A stretch of 42,815 bases of DNA from positions 1-42,815 of IMG/VR virus record IMGVR_UViG_3300007276_000092. One strand, 5' to 3'. Origin of the DNA: a virus. Position 1 is the first letter of the stretch. The number at the start of each line of letters is the position of its first letter. The position numbers and the translations under genes are program-made. The notes below the pieces were generated by a model. That model ran no database searches and was not told the DNA's origin. It was given only the letters and a program-made list of their open reading frames with translations. Positions 8,401 to 16,851 of this stretch are shown one piece after another.

Positions 8401-10089
8401 AGAATTATAAGAAGCAGATGTAACATCACTAAAATCTGCATTATAATTTTCATCTTCACAATCAAAAGTACAACAATCAGTAGCAACAAAATTAGCAGCT
8501 AAAGCTCCACTTAAATAAGTAGCTGGAATTGTATTACCGTCACAATCTAAATTTGTTGTATTGTAATAATAAGAACTTGTTGTATCAGAGCATACATAAA
8601 ATGTTGGAATATCGCCAGCGCAAGGTTCTAAATTTTTAGAATATTGAATCCAACCTATAGCAGGACTCTTTTGTGTAGCTGTTGGAATACCTATTATTCC
8701 TATTTCATCTCCTCCAACATTATTAATACTGTCTGGAAAATTAACTCCAGTTAAATCATAAAATAAACCTTCTGGGTTTTCACTATCTAAATTTGCTATC
8801 CACCCATCATAAGTTATTCCTAAAGTTTTTAGCTCATTTGCTAAAAATTTTCTAGCAGATGGGCCTCCCCACCAACCTGCGTATAAACTTGGAAGAAAGC
8901 TAGCTACTTCCTCTGACTGTTCCCCTTCTTCATCTACAATAAAATAAGAAGATGCCCAGCCTTCAGTTAATAGTCCTCCTGTAGTATAATTTAATAAATA
9001 ACTAGTATCATCAGTAAATCTTGAAGCGTCACTGAAATTTTGAATATGTTTAACTTGTTGCTCTTGAGTAGTATAACCAGTAATACCCCAAGTAACATTA
9101 CTATCATCTGTTTCCCACGCTGTATCTAAAGTAGTGGCGTAAGTTTGATTATTATCTTGAGTAAAAGAATCATAAATATGAGGGTAAGATCCAACAAAAT
9201 AAAAATCATTAGAGTTTGCATAAAGAAAATTATACTCATGATAGGCATCTCCAACATAAGATGGATGTGGGCTACGTAAATTATACCACCAAGGTAAATA
9301 ATTTTGCCATAAATTTGCAGGATCTTCTACTACTTTTGTAAATGTGTGAAGAGCTTTATTTCTGGCAGTGTTTAAAACCTCTATACCAGGAGACATAACC
9401 TGGCTTACACTAGTATAATCGTCATCTTGTGTACTACCTGTACAAGCAGACGTAGCTTGGCCGTACTCAATATAAGCTTCCTCATTATAGTCTACAGCTC
9501 TTTTCCAAGGAATAAAAACATCAAATATTTTTTCCCAACCATTACTCCAAGTAACTTTAACAGTTGTTTCAGAGTTAGGAAAGCCTTTTAATACATATTT
9601 TAATTGAGCAAAATTACTACCTAGTGAAGAACCTGAACTAAAAATTTCTGAAGATAAATAATTCTCAACAATATTAGGATCAGTAAACTCTATATTAGTA
9701 ACTGTAGCAAATGTAACTTGGCTTGGAGAAGTAATGTAAATTAAACCATACCCTGTTATTACTTGTCCATCTACAAGTACGTCGTTATGATGACTAGATC
9801 TAATCAGAACATTAATCTTGTCATCAGCTATATCAGCTCTACTAACAAAATTATTTTGAGATGCTATCTGATCTAAATTTTTACTTGTTCCTGTACGAGG
9901 GTCATCTTGCTCTGCCTGCGCTTGAGCTTCTTCTAACTTTTCTTTTTCAACTTCAAGTTCAGCTTTTTTAGGATCAGTTATAGATCTACGCGTAATATCT
10001 TCTAAAAACTTTTCTGCAAATTTTAAATCTCCAGATTTTAAAAGTTTGTCGTATGCTTTTTGTTGTTCAGGTGTTAATTTTACTGACAT
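5422..10089 (-). CDS. 1555-residue cysteine-motif virion/adhesion protein
   Basis: The largest gene in the window. Residues 1-65 are charged and helical (KLTPEQQKAYDKLLKSG...), likely a virion anchor, and there is no signal peptide. The rest is beta-rich and Asn/Thr/Ser/Cys-rich, with at least five copies or variants of the motif GCTDxxAxNYxxxAxxxDxSCxY: GCTDSGALNYDSTAVNDD, one with an insert (GCTDGDPNTNGG), CFDPLASNYNPNTT, and a tandem pair GCTDPNADNYDSNATSDD and GCTDPLANNYDPNA. This motif is known from secreted Bacteroidota proteins. A C-terminal region of about 200 residues (from PVNPCQLDATQKK) looks like a separate helical then beta domain. It likely forms a large tail spike or host-binding structure. 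The function is inferred. Confidence 0.65.
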   Translation of the reverse strand: MSVKLTPEQQKAYDKLLKSGDLKFAEKFLEDITRRSITDPKKAELEVEKEKLEEAQAQAEQDDPRTGTSKNLDQIASQNNFVSRADIADDKINVLIRSSHHNDVLVDGQVITGYGLIYITSPSQVTFATVTNIEFTDPNIVENYLSSEIFSSGSSLGSNFAQLKYVLKGFPNSETTVKVTWSNGWEKIFDVFIPWKRAVDYNEEAYIEYGQATSACTGSTQDDDYTSVSQVMSPGIEVLNTARNKALHTFTKVVEDPANLWQNYLPWWYNLRSPHPSYVGDAYHEYNFLYANSNDFYFVGSYPHIYDSFTQDNNQTYATTLDTAWETDDSNVTWGITGYTTQEQQVKHIQNFSDASRFTDDTSYLLNYTTGGLLTEGWASSYFIVDEEGEQSEEVASFLPSLYAGWWGGPSARKFLANELKTLGITYDGWIANLDSENPEGLFYDLTGVNFPDSINNVGGDEIGIIGIPTATQKSPAIGWIQYSKNLEPCAGDIPTFYVCSDTTSSYYYNTTNLDCDGNTIPATYLSGALAANFVATDCCTFDCEDENYNADFSDVTSASYNSSDGSFKFTIFDNDGDGVADSGFPTTTGGSQFTVALTALDGSTITQTLPASQGSSTGISCITNTTAATAHQVTLAGGAQSDLVSPGMQVTGTGIPDGTFVGQILTGTIGADGASGVSKFTLVSVTGEQVSATAAATNTLQFSMGYSIEFGSLAADTYTVSITNSESCTYLRSIRINQLRAPQGCTDSGALNYDSTAVNDDQSCIFCNAATGNIENASGILVETGIGNFTNISQTVSTDPLGSNNDGSIQFQLGLYPLVTASLTATMSYTITLFSHPTEADSQAYTNATQVAQQTGQSSPTYNFTGLGYGFYSVKIEIEDSSTGADAGLEKCFSRAAGKIPANVCSDSQSNSFNDYLVIPTELWAHEINLCNYDCTTTADISITYDQDIPCNPVSIAVSVDYEGVAVGYTNNTTSTLTIIWYQDGVQMGAPFVQAGIFGDGNLINILSSPSIGWNGVTPGVHTYSVEVGFTNSETNQSCTTVAQLLATIPLCGCTDGDPNTNGGIALNFNALATIDDGSCIYESYNCNPLTFQCTDPLDGTGTFQDYNTCMQNACTPEIIDCFDPLASNYNPNTTIPDNSLCEYSACLDPNSIQINGQYGVYYDCDGNYLPSATIAQNSCCIYCTDNEPVTFSPTTTNATISSDCITNSDGSFSIYAYTSSFLNCPSWSIEIFNASGPISLTNNTGISNNAIFNTGNILPAGAYTYVVTDDCYGCSISDTFFITADSSSCGCTDPNADNYDSNATSDDGSCVYCGCTDPLANNYDPNAVCEDGSCTYTIPVNPCQLDATQKKRILENIENCLANKGLSYLNKLKTGLADDCSIMNTWKLILVDYVLKSHGGELDCLYNCQDGLTPNEIQNNQTCAELLSEGGPTTGLNDAGYPGSTYTAGIGTVITDPNLYFVQNTIVWEGDVIQMPSGNIYVMSSGVSCTQGCYNPESAQGQQSGHWQLCQNNTTFTFTDADTTTAASVAYLDKFINFANKFCADCATDFIAQ

Positions 10090-10100
10090 ATTAATCTATA

Positions 10101-10613
10101 TTAACAGTTGCATCCACATGATGCGTCACAAAGTTCCTTAGCTTTTTTATATTTATTTGCTGCATCTAAAGCATAACCACTATTAGAAGAAGTTGCAGTA
10201 TTAAATAAATCTATTGCAGTATTTGCTGCATGTAGTAGTAAGTAAATTTTTTCAGCTTTTGCCAAAGACGATGCACATTTTGCACAATCGCATTCGCAAT
10301 CTAATAATTCGTTTGTAAGTTTTACCAAGCAACAATCTATATCACAATGTATCATTACTAGCTTTTTTGCTACAGAAGTTGCATTTTCTATAATGTCAAT
10401 TTCGTACACTCCTCCAGAAAAAGGTAAATCAGGTATATTAACCATTATTTGACCAGTACCAGTAGACGAATAAGTTAAAGTATAATCTACAGTAGCTCCC
10501 TGTGCGTGTAGGGGTGTAATTTTTAAGGTTGCACTAGTAGCTCCACTATAAGATTTACCTTTTATAAAAAGATACTTACAGCTACTAATTACGTTTACAT
10601 TTGTATATGCCAT
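10101..10613 (-). CDS. Small virion protein with Cys-rich C-terminal half
   Basis: 170 residues. The first 90 form an immunoglobulin-like beta sandwich by pattern (strands CKYLFIKGKSYSGATSATLKI, TVDYTLTYSST, GGVYEIDIIENA). The second half is helical and cysteine-rich: CDIDCC, then CECDCAKCASSLAKAEKIY, and an end reading CDASCGCNC. The spacing suggests metal binding or several disulfides. It lies 11 nt before the 1555-residue gene and after a strong minus-strand terminator (10630-10668), so its transcription depends on read-through or a local promoter. It is probably a partner or adaptor for the large cysteine-motif protein. The family is not recognised. Confidence 0.5.
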   Translation of the reverse strand: MAYTNVNVISSCKYLFIKGKSYSGATSATLKITPLHAQGATVDYTLTYSSTGTGQIMVNIPDLPFSGGVYEIDIIENATSVAKKLVMIHCDIDCCLVKLTNELLDCECDCAKCASSLAKAEKIYLLLHAANTAIDLFNTATSSNSGYALDAANKYKKAKELCDASCGCNC

Positions 10614-10629
10614 TGCTTTGAATTTTAAG

Positions 10630-10668
10630 AAAAAAAGACCTATAGGGGGACTATGCCCCCTATGAGTC
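10630..10668 (-). terminator. Strong intrinsic terminator (minus strand)
   Basis: A perfect 8-bp stem (ATAGGGGG with CCCCCTAT, loop of 6), extended by outer GAC/GTC pairs, is followed on the minus strand by seven U. It lies between the 128-residue gene (10686-11072) and the 170-residue gene, so it should cap abundant transcripts from the head module. Partial termination here would make the downstream fibre and exported genes less abundant. Confidence 0.85.
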
Positions 10669-10685
10669 TTATATTAAATTAAATA

Positions 10686-11072
10686 TTATCCGATGAATAC
10701 GTATTCAACAATAATATCTAGATCTGCTGAAGAACCAGTTAAAACTGATGTACCAATTGCTACTTTAATTGCAGTACCGTCAGAAACTGCAGAAGCTTCT
10801 TCTACAACATCTTCACGAACAACATAGCCTGCATCGAGTAGCTTAGCCTCAGCAATAGCTGAAGTAGTAGTAACACCACCCGCAATAATTGTAATTGTTG
10901 CATTATCTGCTCCTGAGTCAATTGCTCCACGAGCAATTACAGTAGTAGATGTAATTACAGCTCCTTCAGGAACATTACTAGTAGTTGCTAAAGTTTGAGT
11001 AGCTACAGTAACACCGTCAGTGTGTACATATCTTGCAGATACGTATCCGTATTTTGGATTTGAGTTTGCCAT
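10686..11072 (-). CDS. Putative capsid decoration / head fibre protein
   Basis: 128 residues, beta-rich, with no Cys and high Val/Ile/Thr/Ala/Ser (SNVPEGAVITSTTVIARG, ADNATITIIAGG, ending DLDIIVEYVFIG). Small, stable beta proteins of this size in the head module are often abundant decoration or head-fibre proteins. The gene is immediately followed by a strong terminator, in keeping with high expression. It lies 25 nt downstream of the 314-residue structural gene. The role is inferred from position, size and composition. A minor tail protein is an alternative. Confidence 0.5.
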   Translation of the reverse strand: MANSNPKYGYVSARYVHTDGVTVATQTLATTSNVPEGAVITSTTVIARGAIDSGADNATITIIAGGVTTTSAIAEAKLLDAGYVVREDVVEEASAVSDGTAIKVAIGTSVLTGSSADLDIIVEYVFIG

Positions 11073-11097
11073 TTTTCTAAATTTTAAAAGTTAATAA

Positions 11098-12042
11098 TTA
11101 TGCTAAAATCAATGCTGGGAATACTCCTGCAAAATACCCGTTTAGAATATTTTGAACTACGTTACTGTTAGCATCATTTGTTTTTAATGCTAAAGTAATT
11201 TCAATCAAATTATCAACTCCGTGAATTTGAGAATGAGAACTTCCATCCTTAGTAGCTACTAAATTGTACATATTAAAGTTTGTACCAGCCTGAACTTGCG
11301 CTGCAGGAGTGTTTGGTAACTCTAGTCTGTTGTAATATCCGTAAGCTGCACCTCTTAACTCTTTTTCAAAGTTAGCTACAGCAGCGTTATCACCAATACC
11401 AGGAAAAGCATTTTGAGTAGCTGATCCAGATGCAGTAGCTGTGTAAGTTTGTGTAGTTCCAGAATAAGATTCTACAATTACATCAAAGATAGCAGGTCCG
11501 TATTCCCAAGTGTTGCCACTTTGAGCTACATCACCTCTAACAGCTCCTTCAAATACTACAGTAGCACCTGCAGTTGCATCACATACATCTTCTAACCAAT
11601 CAGGTAAAATTGCAGCCTCATAAGCTGCTTTTACTAATGCATCTGCAGCCGTGTGAGCTGTACCGTTAGGAATTTCTGTTGTAAAGCTAAAAAATTCTGG
11701 TTTTACACCATCTTTTCTTACAAACTTAATAACAACCTCTCCTGCTGAACCTGCTGCACCTGCAATTGTTACAGTGTGTTGATGAGGTAATGCTGCAGAA
11801 TAAGAGCTTCCACTAAAATCAATTACATCTTTTCCATAAAACCATGGAGAGTAAAGGTTTTTACCGTGGTATCCACCTTGTACAAATCTAATGTATGGAG
11901 AGTCTGCAAAAGTATCTCCTAATGCTAATGGAACTGGCCCATTGTCACTTTTCTTTTCAATAGAAACGATTCCGTCTGTATACAAACCACCTGTAGGTGC
12001 TGCATAAGCGACGCCGTTTCCAACTATTAAATGTCTTGCCAT
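11098..12042 (-). CDS. Virion structural protein, candidate tail tube or head-tail protein
   Basis: 314 residues, beginning MARHLIVGNGVAYAAPTGG, with mixed beta-strand content and a middle insertion rich in Ala/Gly/Thr (TATASGSATQNAFPGIGDNA). The C-terminus (LIEITLALKTNDANSNVV ... GYFAGVFPALILA) ends in a hydrophobic helix. No Cys cluster apart from one Cys, no signal peptide. It lies between the connector gene and the decoration-like gene, where many Bacteroidota podoviruses encode an abundant tail-tube or ring protein. A GTGGC/GCCAC hairpin stands 15 nt before the start codon. A precise assignment would need structure comparison. Confidence 0.5.
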   Translation of the reverse strand: MARHLIVGNGVAYAAPTGGLYTDGIVSIEKKSDNGPVPLALGDTFADSPYIRFVQGGYHGKNLYSPWFYGKDVIDFSGSSYSAALPHQHTVTIAGAAGSAGEVVIKFVRKDGVKPEFFSFTTEIPNGTAHTAADALVKAAYEAAILPDWLEDVCDATAGATVVFEGAVRGDVAQSGNTWEYGPAIFDVIVESYSGTTQTYTATASGSATQNAFPGIGDNAAVANFEKELRGAAYGYYNRLELPNTPAAQVQAGTNFNMYNLVATKDGSSHSQIHGVDNLIEITLALKTNDANSNVVQNILNGYFAGVFPALILA

Positions 12043-12057
12043 TTTAATAAAGTTTTT

Positions 12058-12072
12058 GTGGCTTTATGCCAC
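12058..12072 (-). other. mRNA hairpin in leader of the 314-residue gene
   Basis: GTGGC and GCCAC pair perfectly around a 5-nt loop in the 39-nt gap between two structural genes, 15 nt from the downstream ATG. On the minus strand it is followed by A-rich, not U-rich, sequence, so it is not a terminator. It may protect or process the polycistronic mRNA. Confidence 0.4.
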
Positions 12073-12081
12073 TATTAATAA

Positions 12082-13284
12082 TTATTCATTTTTACCAACC
12101 TCAGCGTTATGAGATCGGTACCTAGGGTCACTAATTCCCTCTAAAATACCGCTTACTGTCATGTCTACAATCTCTTGATGAGTATGGTTAGGCAGTTCGC
12201 AGTCAGTCCCCAAAGATAGTGAAATCTGAGCGGGTTCTCTAATGTATAATATTTTTACGCTTTCTGTTATAAATATATCATTCGTATAAACATCAATATT
12301 ATTAGCTCGTATAGTAGATAAAGGTTTTGTATGCTTAGTTGTATTAAAAGGGTCATTTAACAAAGTAAAAATGTCATCTTGTTGTACAAATTTATTTTGT
12401 GATTTTAACGATCCTGTAGATTGCGTTGCAATTCTAGAATCATCAAATATGTCTGCTTCATACAGTCCTTCTACTATTAAATTTTCTTCTAAACCTGTAA
12501 TTGGATCAAGAACAGCTGTGTCTATTTGATTTAAAGTATCTACAGCAACTAATGATGTAATTAGGTTTGTACTTGTGTAAGTATTTGTTACTGACGCATC
12601 CCAATTAAATTGTGGGTATATGTTAGTATCTACTCTTACAATAAATTGTCCTGGTAAATTTAAAGTACCATACTGCTCCCAAAATATACTTATTCCTGGA
12701 GCAATTATATTATCAGGATCTATTAAAGATAATCTAAATACCTCTATATCCTGAGGGAATTGTAAACCTGTTGGTAATTCCCATATAGTTTGATTTAAAT
12801 AATTTGCAGTAGTAAGATCGTTAACATCAGTTCTCATAACTAAAGAGTTAATAAATCCTGTGTTACCTTTTAAAGCAAAATCTAAATCAAATGTAAAATA
12901 GCTTAAACTTTCATCAGCGCTTGCTAAAGTAAATGCTATTGGATTACAATTGTTTATTAAAACTTTTGAAATATGATTTATTAAATACATATAGTCATTT
13001 GGAAGCTCTACAGTATCTATGTAAAATTTATTACTTAACTGCTCTTTAAATGTAGCAATTAATACTGCCTCAGTTAAAAGAAATCTTAAATCGTCAACTC
13101 GTTTTTGAGATTCTTCAAACCCTTTTCCATATTTATTGTTTTTACCATACTTTAAATTTATAAACTTAAACATGTTTTTGTTAAGTTCAATATCTATCTC
13201 TTCTGGTAAAAGCAAGTCAGCTTGGAGTGAATTAATCTTATCCACTCCTTGCTGAACCGCTAAATGCATTTCGTTTACTGTCAT
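12082..13284 (-). CDS. Head-to-tail connector / neck ring protein
   Basis: 400 residues. The N-terminal helical region (MHLAVQQGVDKINS ... LLPEEIDIELNKNMFKF) and a following segment (VELPNDYMYLINH) precede a beta-rich middle. The C-terminus has ILYIREPAQISLSLG, then CELPNHTHQEIVDMTV and ISDPRY. The pattern of an N-terminal helix bundle plus a closing LPxHxHxEIVxxAV-type helix is typical of connector-like proteins encoded near the capsid gene of Bacteroidota phages. It lies 1 nt after the 270-residue gene. It probably docks below the portal and seals the head after packaging. The assignment is from pattern and position. Confidence 0.6.
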   Translation of the reverse strand: MTVNEMHLAVQQGVDKINSLQADLLLPEEIDIELNKNMFKFINLKYGKNNKYGKGFEESQKRVDDLRFLLTEAVLIATFKEQLSNKFYIDTVELPNDYMYLINHISKVLINNCNPIAFTLASADESLSYFTFDLDFALKGNTGFINSLVMRTDVNDLTTANYLNQTIWELPTGLQFPQDIEVFRLSLIDPDNIIAPGISIFWEQYGTLNLPGQFIVRVDTNIYPQFNWDASVTNTYTSTNLITSLVAVDTLNQIDTAVLDPITGLEENLIVEGLYEADIFDDSRIATQSTGSLKSQNKFVQQDDIFTLLNDPFNTTKHTKPLSTIRANNIDVYTNDIFITESVKILYIREPAQISLSLGTDCELPNHTHQEIVDMTVSGILEGISDPRYRSHNAEVGKNE

Positions 13285-13285
13285 A

Positions 13286-14098
13286 TTATTTTAATGCCAA
13301 TTCTTTTAGTTTTGCTCTTAAAATTGTCAACTTTCCAGAATTTTTCTTGTCTTTTAAATGGATAACTGTGTCTTCCATTGTATCGCCAAGAACTTCGTCA
13401 ATAAATATAACTTGATTTCCAATCTTACGTAAAACTCCAGCTGAAATCATTTCGTCAATTTCTGCTTTCATTTCAAGATTCTTATCAGTTGCAACTCGTA
13501 AGAATTTTTTAGGACTCTTACTTTTAAACTCATAAAGAGCATTTTCAATCTGATCAGAAGTCATTCTTGCAGGGTTACTGCTAGTTAATAACCTTAGAAC
13601 TCTTGCCATATTTTTCGGGTTAGATGACAACTTGATAAATTCTTTATCAGCGTCTTTTCTAAACTGGATTTCATTGTTTTTATCCTTATCATCTCTAGTA
13701 AGATCTTGAATATAAAACTTTTTTGTGCTGTCTTTTTCCATTTCTGCTTTTGTTAAAGCTACATATGGATGAGCTAGTGCAAATCTGTATTTGATATAAT
13801 CCATAATACTTATGGCTGTACCATCTTCATTCATTCCTATCTCAAGCTGCACTCCTGTAAATGATACAGGAATTGTAAGCTCTGCCCAGAATTTTTTAGA
13901 GTGTGTTGGCCATTCAACGTGTTCAGGACTAACATCTAATATTCCTTGCATAAACTTTTTTTCTTCGTCAGGATTAAATCCTTTCAAAGGTTGTCTATTT
14001 ACATAAACGCTGCTAAGTTTTGTTGTTGCCTCAGCTCGCACCTCTTTTGGAAGGTAACCTTCTAAAGGTTTTCTTCTCAAGTAAACTGTTTTACTCAT
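13286..14098 (-). CDS. Head-associated protein of unknown function
   Basis: 270 residues with no Cys. The N-terminus holds two similar segments, YLRRKPLEGYLPKEV and YVNRQPLKGFNPDEE, that look like a short internal duplication (residues 6-20 and 32-46). The middle and C-terminal parts are Lys-rich and helical (KFIKLSSNPKNMARVLRLL-like stretch, then LRKIGNQVIFIDEVLGDTMED resembling a small winged helix). It follows the major capsid gene after a 134-nt gap with a GC hairpin, and precedes the connector. Such genes next to the capsid in related phages are virion or assembly proteins. No firm family. Confidence 0.5.
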   Translation of the reverse strand: MSKTVYLRRKPLEGYLPKEVRAEATTKLSSVYVNRQPLKGFNPDEEKKFMQGILDVSPEHVEWPTHSKKFWAELTIPVSFTGVQLEIGMNEDGTAISIMDYIKYRFALAHPYVALTKAEMEKDSTKKFYIQDLTRDDKDKNNEIQFRKDADKEFIKLSSNPKNMARVLRLLTSSNPARMTSDQIENALYEFKSKSPKKFLRVATDKNLEMKAEIDEMISAGVLRKIGNQVIFIDEVLGDTMEDTVIHLKDKKNSGKLTILRAKLKELALK

Positions 14099-14169
14099 AA
14101 TTTAGTTCTTTTAAAGTTTTAATAATGGATGTAAAGAATAACTCCCCAATATTTTAAAATTGAAATCGC

Positions 14170-14186
14170 GGGGGATTAACTCCCCC
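14170..14186 (-). terminator. GC-rich hairpin after the major capsid gene
   Basis: GGGGGA pairs with TCCCCC around a 5-nt loop in the 134-nt gap after the capsid stop codon. On the minus strand the sequence after it is only moderately U-rich (GCGATTTCAATTTT). It may be a weak terminator or an mRNA 3'-end stabiliser that raises capsid mRNA over downstream genes. A second partial copy (GGGGAGTTA) lies at about 14142-14151. Confidence 0.45.
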
Positions 14187-14232
14187 ACAACCTCAATAAA
14201 AAACCAATATATAGACGCAAATTAATGCCTAA

Positions 14233-15684
14233 TTAAGAAGCGACGCATGTAATGTCAAGCGAAGTATCAAAACGCTTAAGCGCGATACCAGCTGTCTTTA
14301 ACATGTGTACACTCGCACCGTCAACGTCAGATGCTCTTGTATCTGTAGCAGAGAAACCTCTTGGTACTACAGAACCAGCAACACACCATCTCATTGCTTC
14401 ACGACCTTTCTTAGAAATCATTTGTAGATTATTTTGTCCGTCATAGTTTGACTGATCAACAAATACCATACGGTAAGATTCTAAAGAATAACCCGTAACT
14501 GGGTGCTTAGCACGAGCTTGAGCAACAGCACCGTGATCAAATAATGGTAATTTTACCACATTGATTACGTGTCCATCTACGTGCTCGTACGAGTTAAAGT
14601 ATCCAGTCAAACCTAAGCTACGACCAGATCCTGTAATAAATCGACTGTCTCCACTAGATACTTTAAAAGCATTTGTGCCTCCAAAGTGAGCTTTAAGAGC
14701 TTCGTCGAATTCACGAGCACCACCAGTACCCGTGTATAATGTAACTTGCTTGTTAGAAGCGTCAGTCATTCCGTAGAACAAGTCACCAATAATGTTCTTC
14801 AATTTAGTTTCAGTCATTGTAGAGTAAGTGTCTGTTTCAACAATTTGCTCTAATAAACCAGGACCAACGATTACAGGCTGACCGTTTTCATCTTTCATAG
14901 TTGTTACACCATTAGAATCATAAGTCTTTTGCCCGTACCAGTAATACATTTCACACTCTTCTTTAAAGTCAAGCATGTGTAAATACTCTTCATAATCCAT
15001 CCAAAGTTTAGTAGTAGATCCACCTTTAGTTGGTAGAGAAAATTCTGCTACAAAATCTTTAGCGTTACCAGACATGTGGTAAGATTTACGAACTGTAGTC
15101 AGTTTGTTTCTTACTTTACCTGGAGTTTCCCAGTTAGAAGCGTTTCCACGAGAGAAGTCAACTCCTACAGGAGCAAACATTTGTGCAAACAAAGAACCTG
15201 CTGCAACATCAGCTGCTGGCATAGTTGCTGCTGGATCAGGATTTACTAATTGTAAAGTGTAAACCCAACCAGTTCCACCAGAAACCTGCATTGGTTCTTT
15301 CATAATACGAGCTTGTACCCCTGTTTGAGATACTAGTACGTATGGGAAAATAAAGTTTTTATCTGGGAAAGTTAATTCAAACGTAGAACTACCAAGTCCC
15401 AAGTTGGTAGTAGTTGATGGCGCAGCCGCTACTGGTCTAGTTCTCCTGCGGTGTGTTGCCACACGATATTCATACTCAAGGCGATCAATTGATTTTACGT
15501 TACCAACACCTTCTGTTAAGAAAGATAAAGGAAATCGCTTATCATCCTTACCCGCCAAATGAGTAATAATAGGAGATAATTCAGTAGGCTTAGACAACAA
15601 CGCGTTTGCTAGACTGTTCATATCAGTCATTTGCGAATCATTATAAAACGTTTTTTGTACGCTTATGTTAGTTCCATTGCTCAT
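14233..15684 (-). CDS. Major capsid protein (HK97-fold type)
   Basis: 483 residues, the expected size for a Bacteroidota-phage major capsid. It starts MSNGTNISVQKTFYNDSQM and has a basic stretch VATHRRRTRPVAA followed by strands FELTFPDKNF and VLVSQTGVQARI. Later come SYHMSGNAKDFVAEF, a DYEEYLHMLDFKEECEMYYW helix (a typical spine-helix position), GPGLLEQIVE, and a C-terminal P/A-domain-like region (MVFVDQSNYDGQNNLQM, then KKGREAMRWCVAGSVVPRG). It stands directly downstream of the acidic scaffold gene and upstream of connector genes, the usual place for the capsid. It is isolated by hairpins on both sides (15718-15731, 14170-14186), as expected for a highly expressed gene. Confidence 0.75.
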   Translation of the reverse strand: MSNGTNISVQKTFYNDSQMTDMNSLANALLSKPTELSPIITHLAGKDDKRFPLSFLTEGVGNVKSIDRLEYEYRVATHRRRTRPVAAAPSTTTNLGLGSSTFELTFPDKNFIFPYVLVSQTGVQARIMKEPMQVSGGTGWVYTLQLVNPDPAATMPAADVAAGSLFAQMFAPVGVDFSRGNASNWETPGKVRNKLTTVRKSYHMSGNAKDFVAEFSLPTKGGSTTKLWMDYEEYLHMLDFKEECEMYYWYGQKTYDSNGVTTMKDENGQPVIVGPGLLEQIVETDTYSTMTETKLKNIIGDLFYGMTDASNKQVTLYTGTGGAREFDEALKAHFGGTNAFKVSSGDSRFITGSGRSLGLTGYFNSYEHVDGHVINVVKLPLFDHGAVAQARAKHPVTGYSLESYRMVFVDQSNYDGQNNLQMISKKGREAMRWCVAGSVVPRGFSATDTRASDVDGASVHMLKTAGIALKRFDTSLDITCVAS

Positions 15685-15717
15685 TTTATTATCATTTTAA
15701 AAAGTTATATACTAAAT

Positions 15718-15731
15718 TCAAGTCGCCTTGA
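15718..15731 (-). other. Leader hairpin before the capsid gene
   Basis: TCAAG and CTTGA pair around a GNRA tetraloop (GCGA on the minus strand), 34 nt before the capsid ATG, within the 58-nt gap after the scaffold gene. There is no U-tract, so it is more likely an mRNA stability or processing element than a terminator. Confidence 0.35.
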
Positions 15732-15742
15732 GAGTTAGTCAG

Positions 15743-16819
15743 TTATATGCTAAGATCTAAATCATCTATATCAAAAGATTTTTTTGACCTAGAGGCCTTA
15801 CGAGCACTTTTAACAGTTGCTTCGTTTTTGGCAATTTTATCTCTCAGGGATCTAGTCTGCTTAGTTTTAGCTTTTTTATCAATAATTGTATCCAAGTTAA
15901 AACCTTTAAACATTAAGTAATCTATTGCTAGTTTTACTTCCATGTCTGCTTGTGCATGATCTAAATCACGTTGTGTGCGTCCATCTCTAGACACTGGTTG
16001 CGAAAGGTAATTAAAAAATTTACTTTTCTCTCTTTCTGTAACTTGTAGCCCCGCAAACTCTTTTGAGTCTTTAATTGTGTCAGCTACTCCATTCCAAAAA
16101 GTTTCTTGTTCTTGCATTTGTTGGTATCTCATTTGATTTTGTTGTTCAACCAACTGTGCATTTCGCTGTTCTTGTGCTTTTCCTAAAGCTTGTCGAGCAG
16201 CTTCTGCTTTATTATGCAATTTGCCAGAATCTTCGTAATCTTCTAGCATTTCATTTATAAAGTCATTGTCATGACCTTTTACTCTAAAATAGTCAGACAA
16301 TATTGCTTTCTGACTTCTTGTATCATCTTCAGTAAGAGTAAACGCATTGTAATCTAAATTAGGATCGTGCGCTTGCATAAAATCTTGCGATTGTCCTCCA
16401 GCTAATACATACTGCAGGTGATCTTTTACTAAAGGAAATGATTCTAAAACTTCATCAAGTCTATCGTCTGCCATTTGAGAAGCAATATCTTTTGTCATCT
16501 CTGTAAGCCCTTCTGCAGTATCAGGATAATCTCCCTCAACTTCGTATCCTAAAGCACTTAGAATTTCTCCTACTACAGTGTCGCTTTTTTCAGAAGGTTC
16601 AACGTCATCATCATCATCATCGTCTTCTTCGGTATCCTCTTCTTCTATCTCTTCTTCCGTTTCTTCTACTTCGTCTACTACTTCTTCTGTAGTTTCTTCT
16701 GCAGTTTCTTCCGTTTCAACTTCAGCAGTATCATCAATACTTACTGTGTCAACTCCATCACCTGCGATTACATCGTCAAAGGTAATGTCATCCAGTTGTA
16801 TTTTTTCATTTGGGTCCAT
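15743..16819 (-). CDS. Capsid scaffold-like protein
   Basis: 358 residues. Residues 25-80 are extremely acidic (ETEETAEETTEEV, then EEEDTEEDDDDDDDVEPSE). The middle is helical and Gln/Glu-rich (LGKAQEQRNAQLVEQQNQM), and the C-terminus is basic (TKQTRSLRDKIAKNEATVK, then KASRSKKSFDI). An acidic front, a helical rod and a basic tail that can touch the inner capsid surface are the usual layout of scaffold proteins. It lies just upstream of the major capsid gene. A GTATTTTTGTAA element stands about 20 nt before the start (16840-16851). No protease motif was seen, so how it leaves the head is unknown. Confidence 0.65.
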   Translation of the reverse strand: MDPNEKIQLDDITFDDVIAGDGVDTVSIDDTAEVETEETAEETTEEVVDEVEETEEEIEEEDTEEDDDDDDDVEPSEKSDTVVGEILSALGYEVEGDYPDTAEGLTEMTKDIASQMADDRLDEVLESFPLVKDHLQYVLAGGQSQDFMQAHDPNLDYNAFTLTEDDTRSQKAILSDYFRVKGHDNDFINEMLEDYEDSGKLHNKAEAARQALGKAQEQRNAQLVEQQNQMRYQQMQEQETFWNGVADTIKDSKEFAGLQVTEREKSKFFNYLSQPVSRDGRTQRDLDHAQADMEVKLAIDYLMFKGFNLDTIIDKKAKTKQTRSLRDKIAKNEATVKSARKASRSKKSFDIDDLDLSI

Positions 16820-16839
16820 ATATATTTAGTTTTATTAAG

Positions 16840-16851
16840 TTACAAAAATAC
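16840..16851 (-). promoter_or_regulatory. Candidate late promoter before scaffold gene
   Basis: On the minus strand the 12-mer GTATTTTTGTAA contains TATTTTTG, an exact fit to the Bacteroidota -7 consensus TAnnTTTG. It lies 24 nt before the ATG in a 96-nt AT-rich gap. The same 12-mer occurs before the portal gene (21847-21858). No TTTG is seen at the usual -33 spacing, so an activator or phage factor may be needed. Confidence 0.4.
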
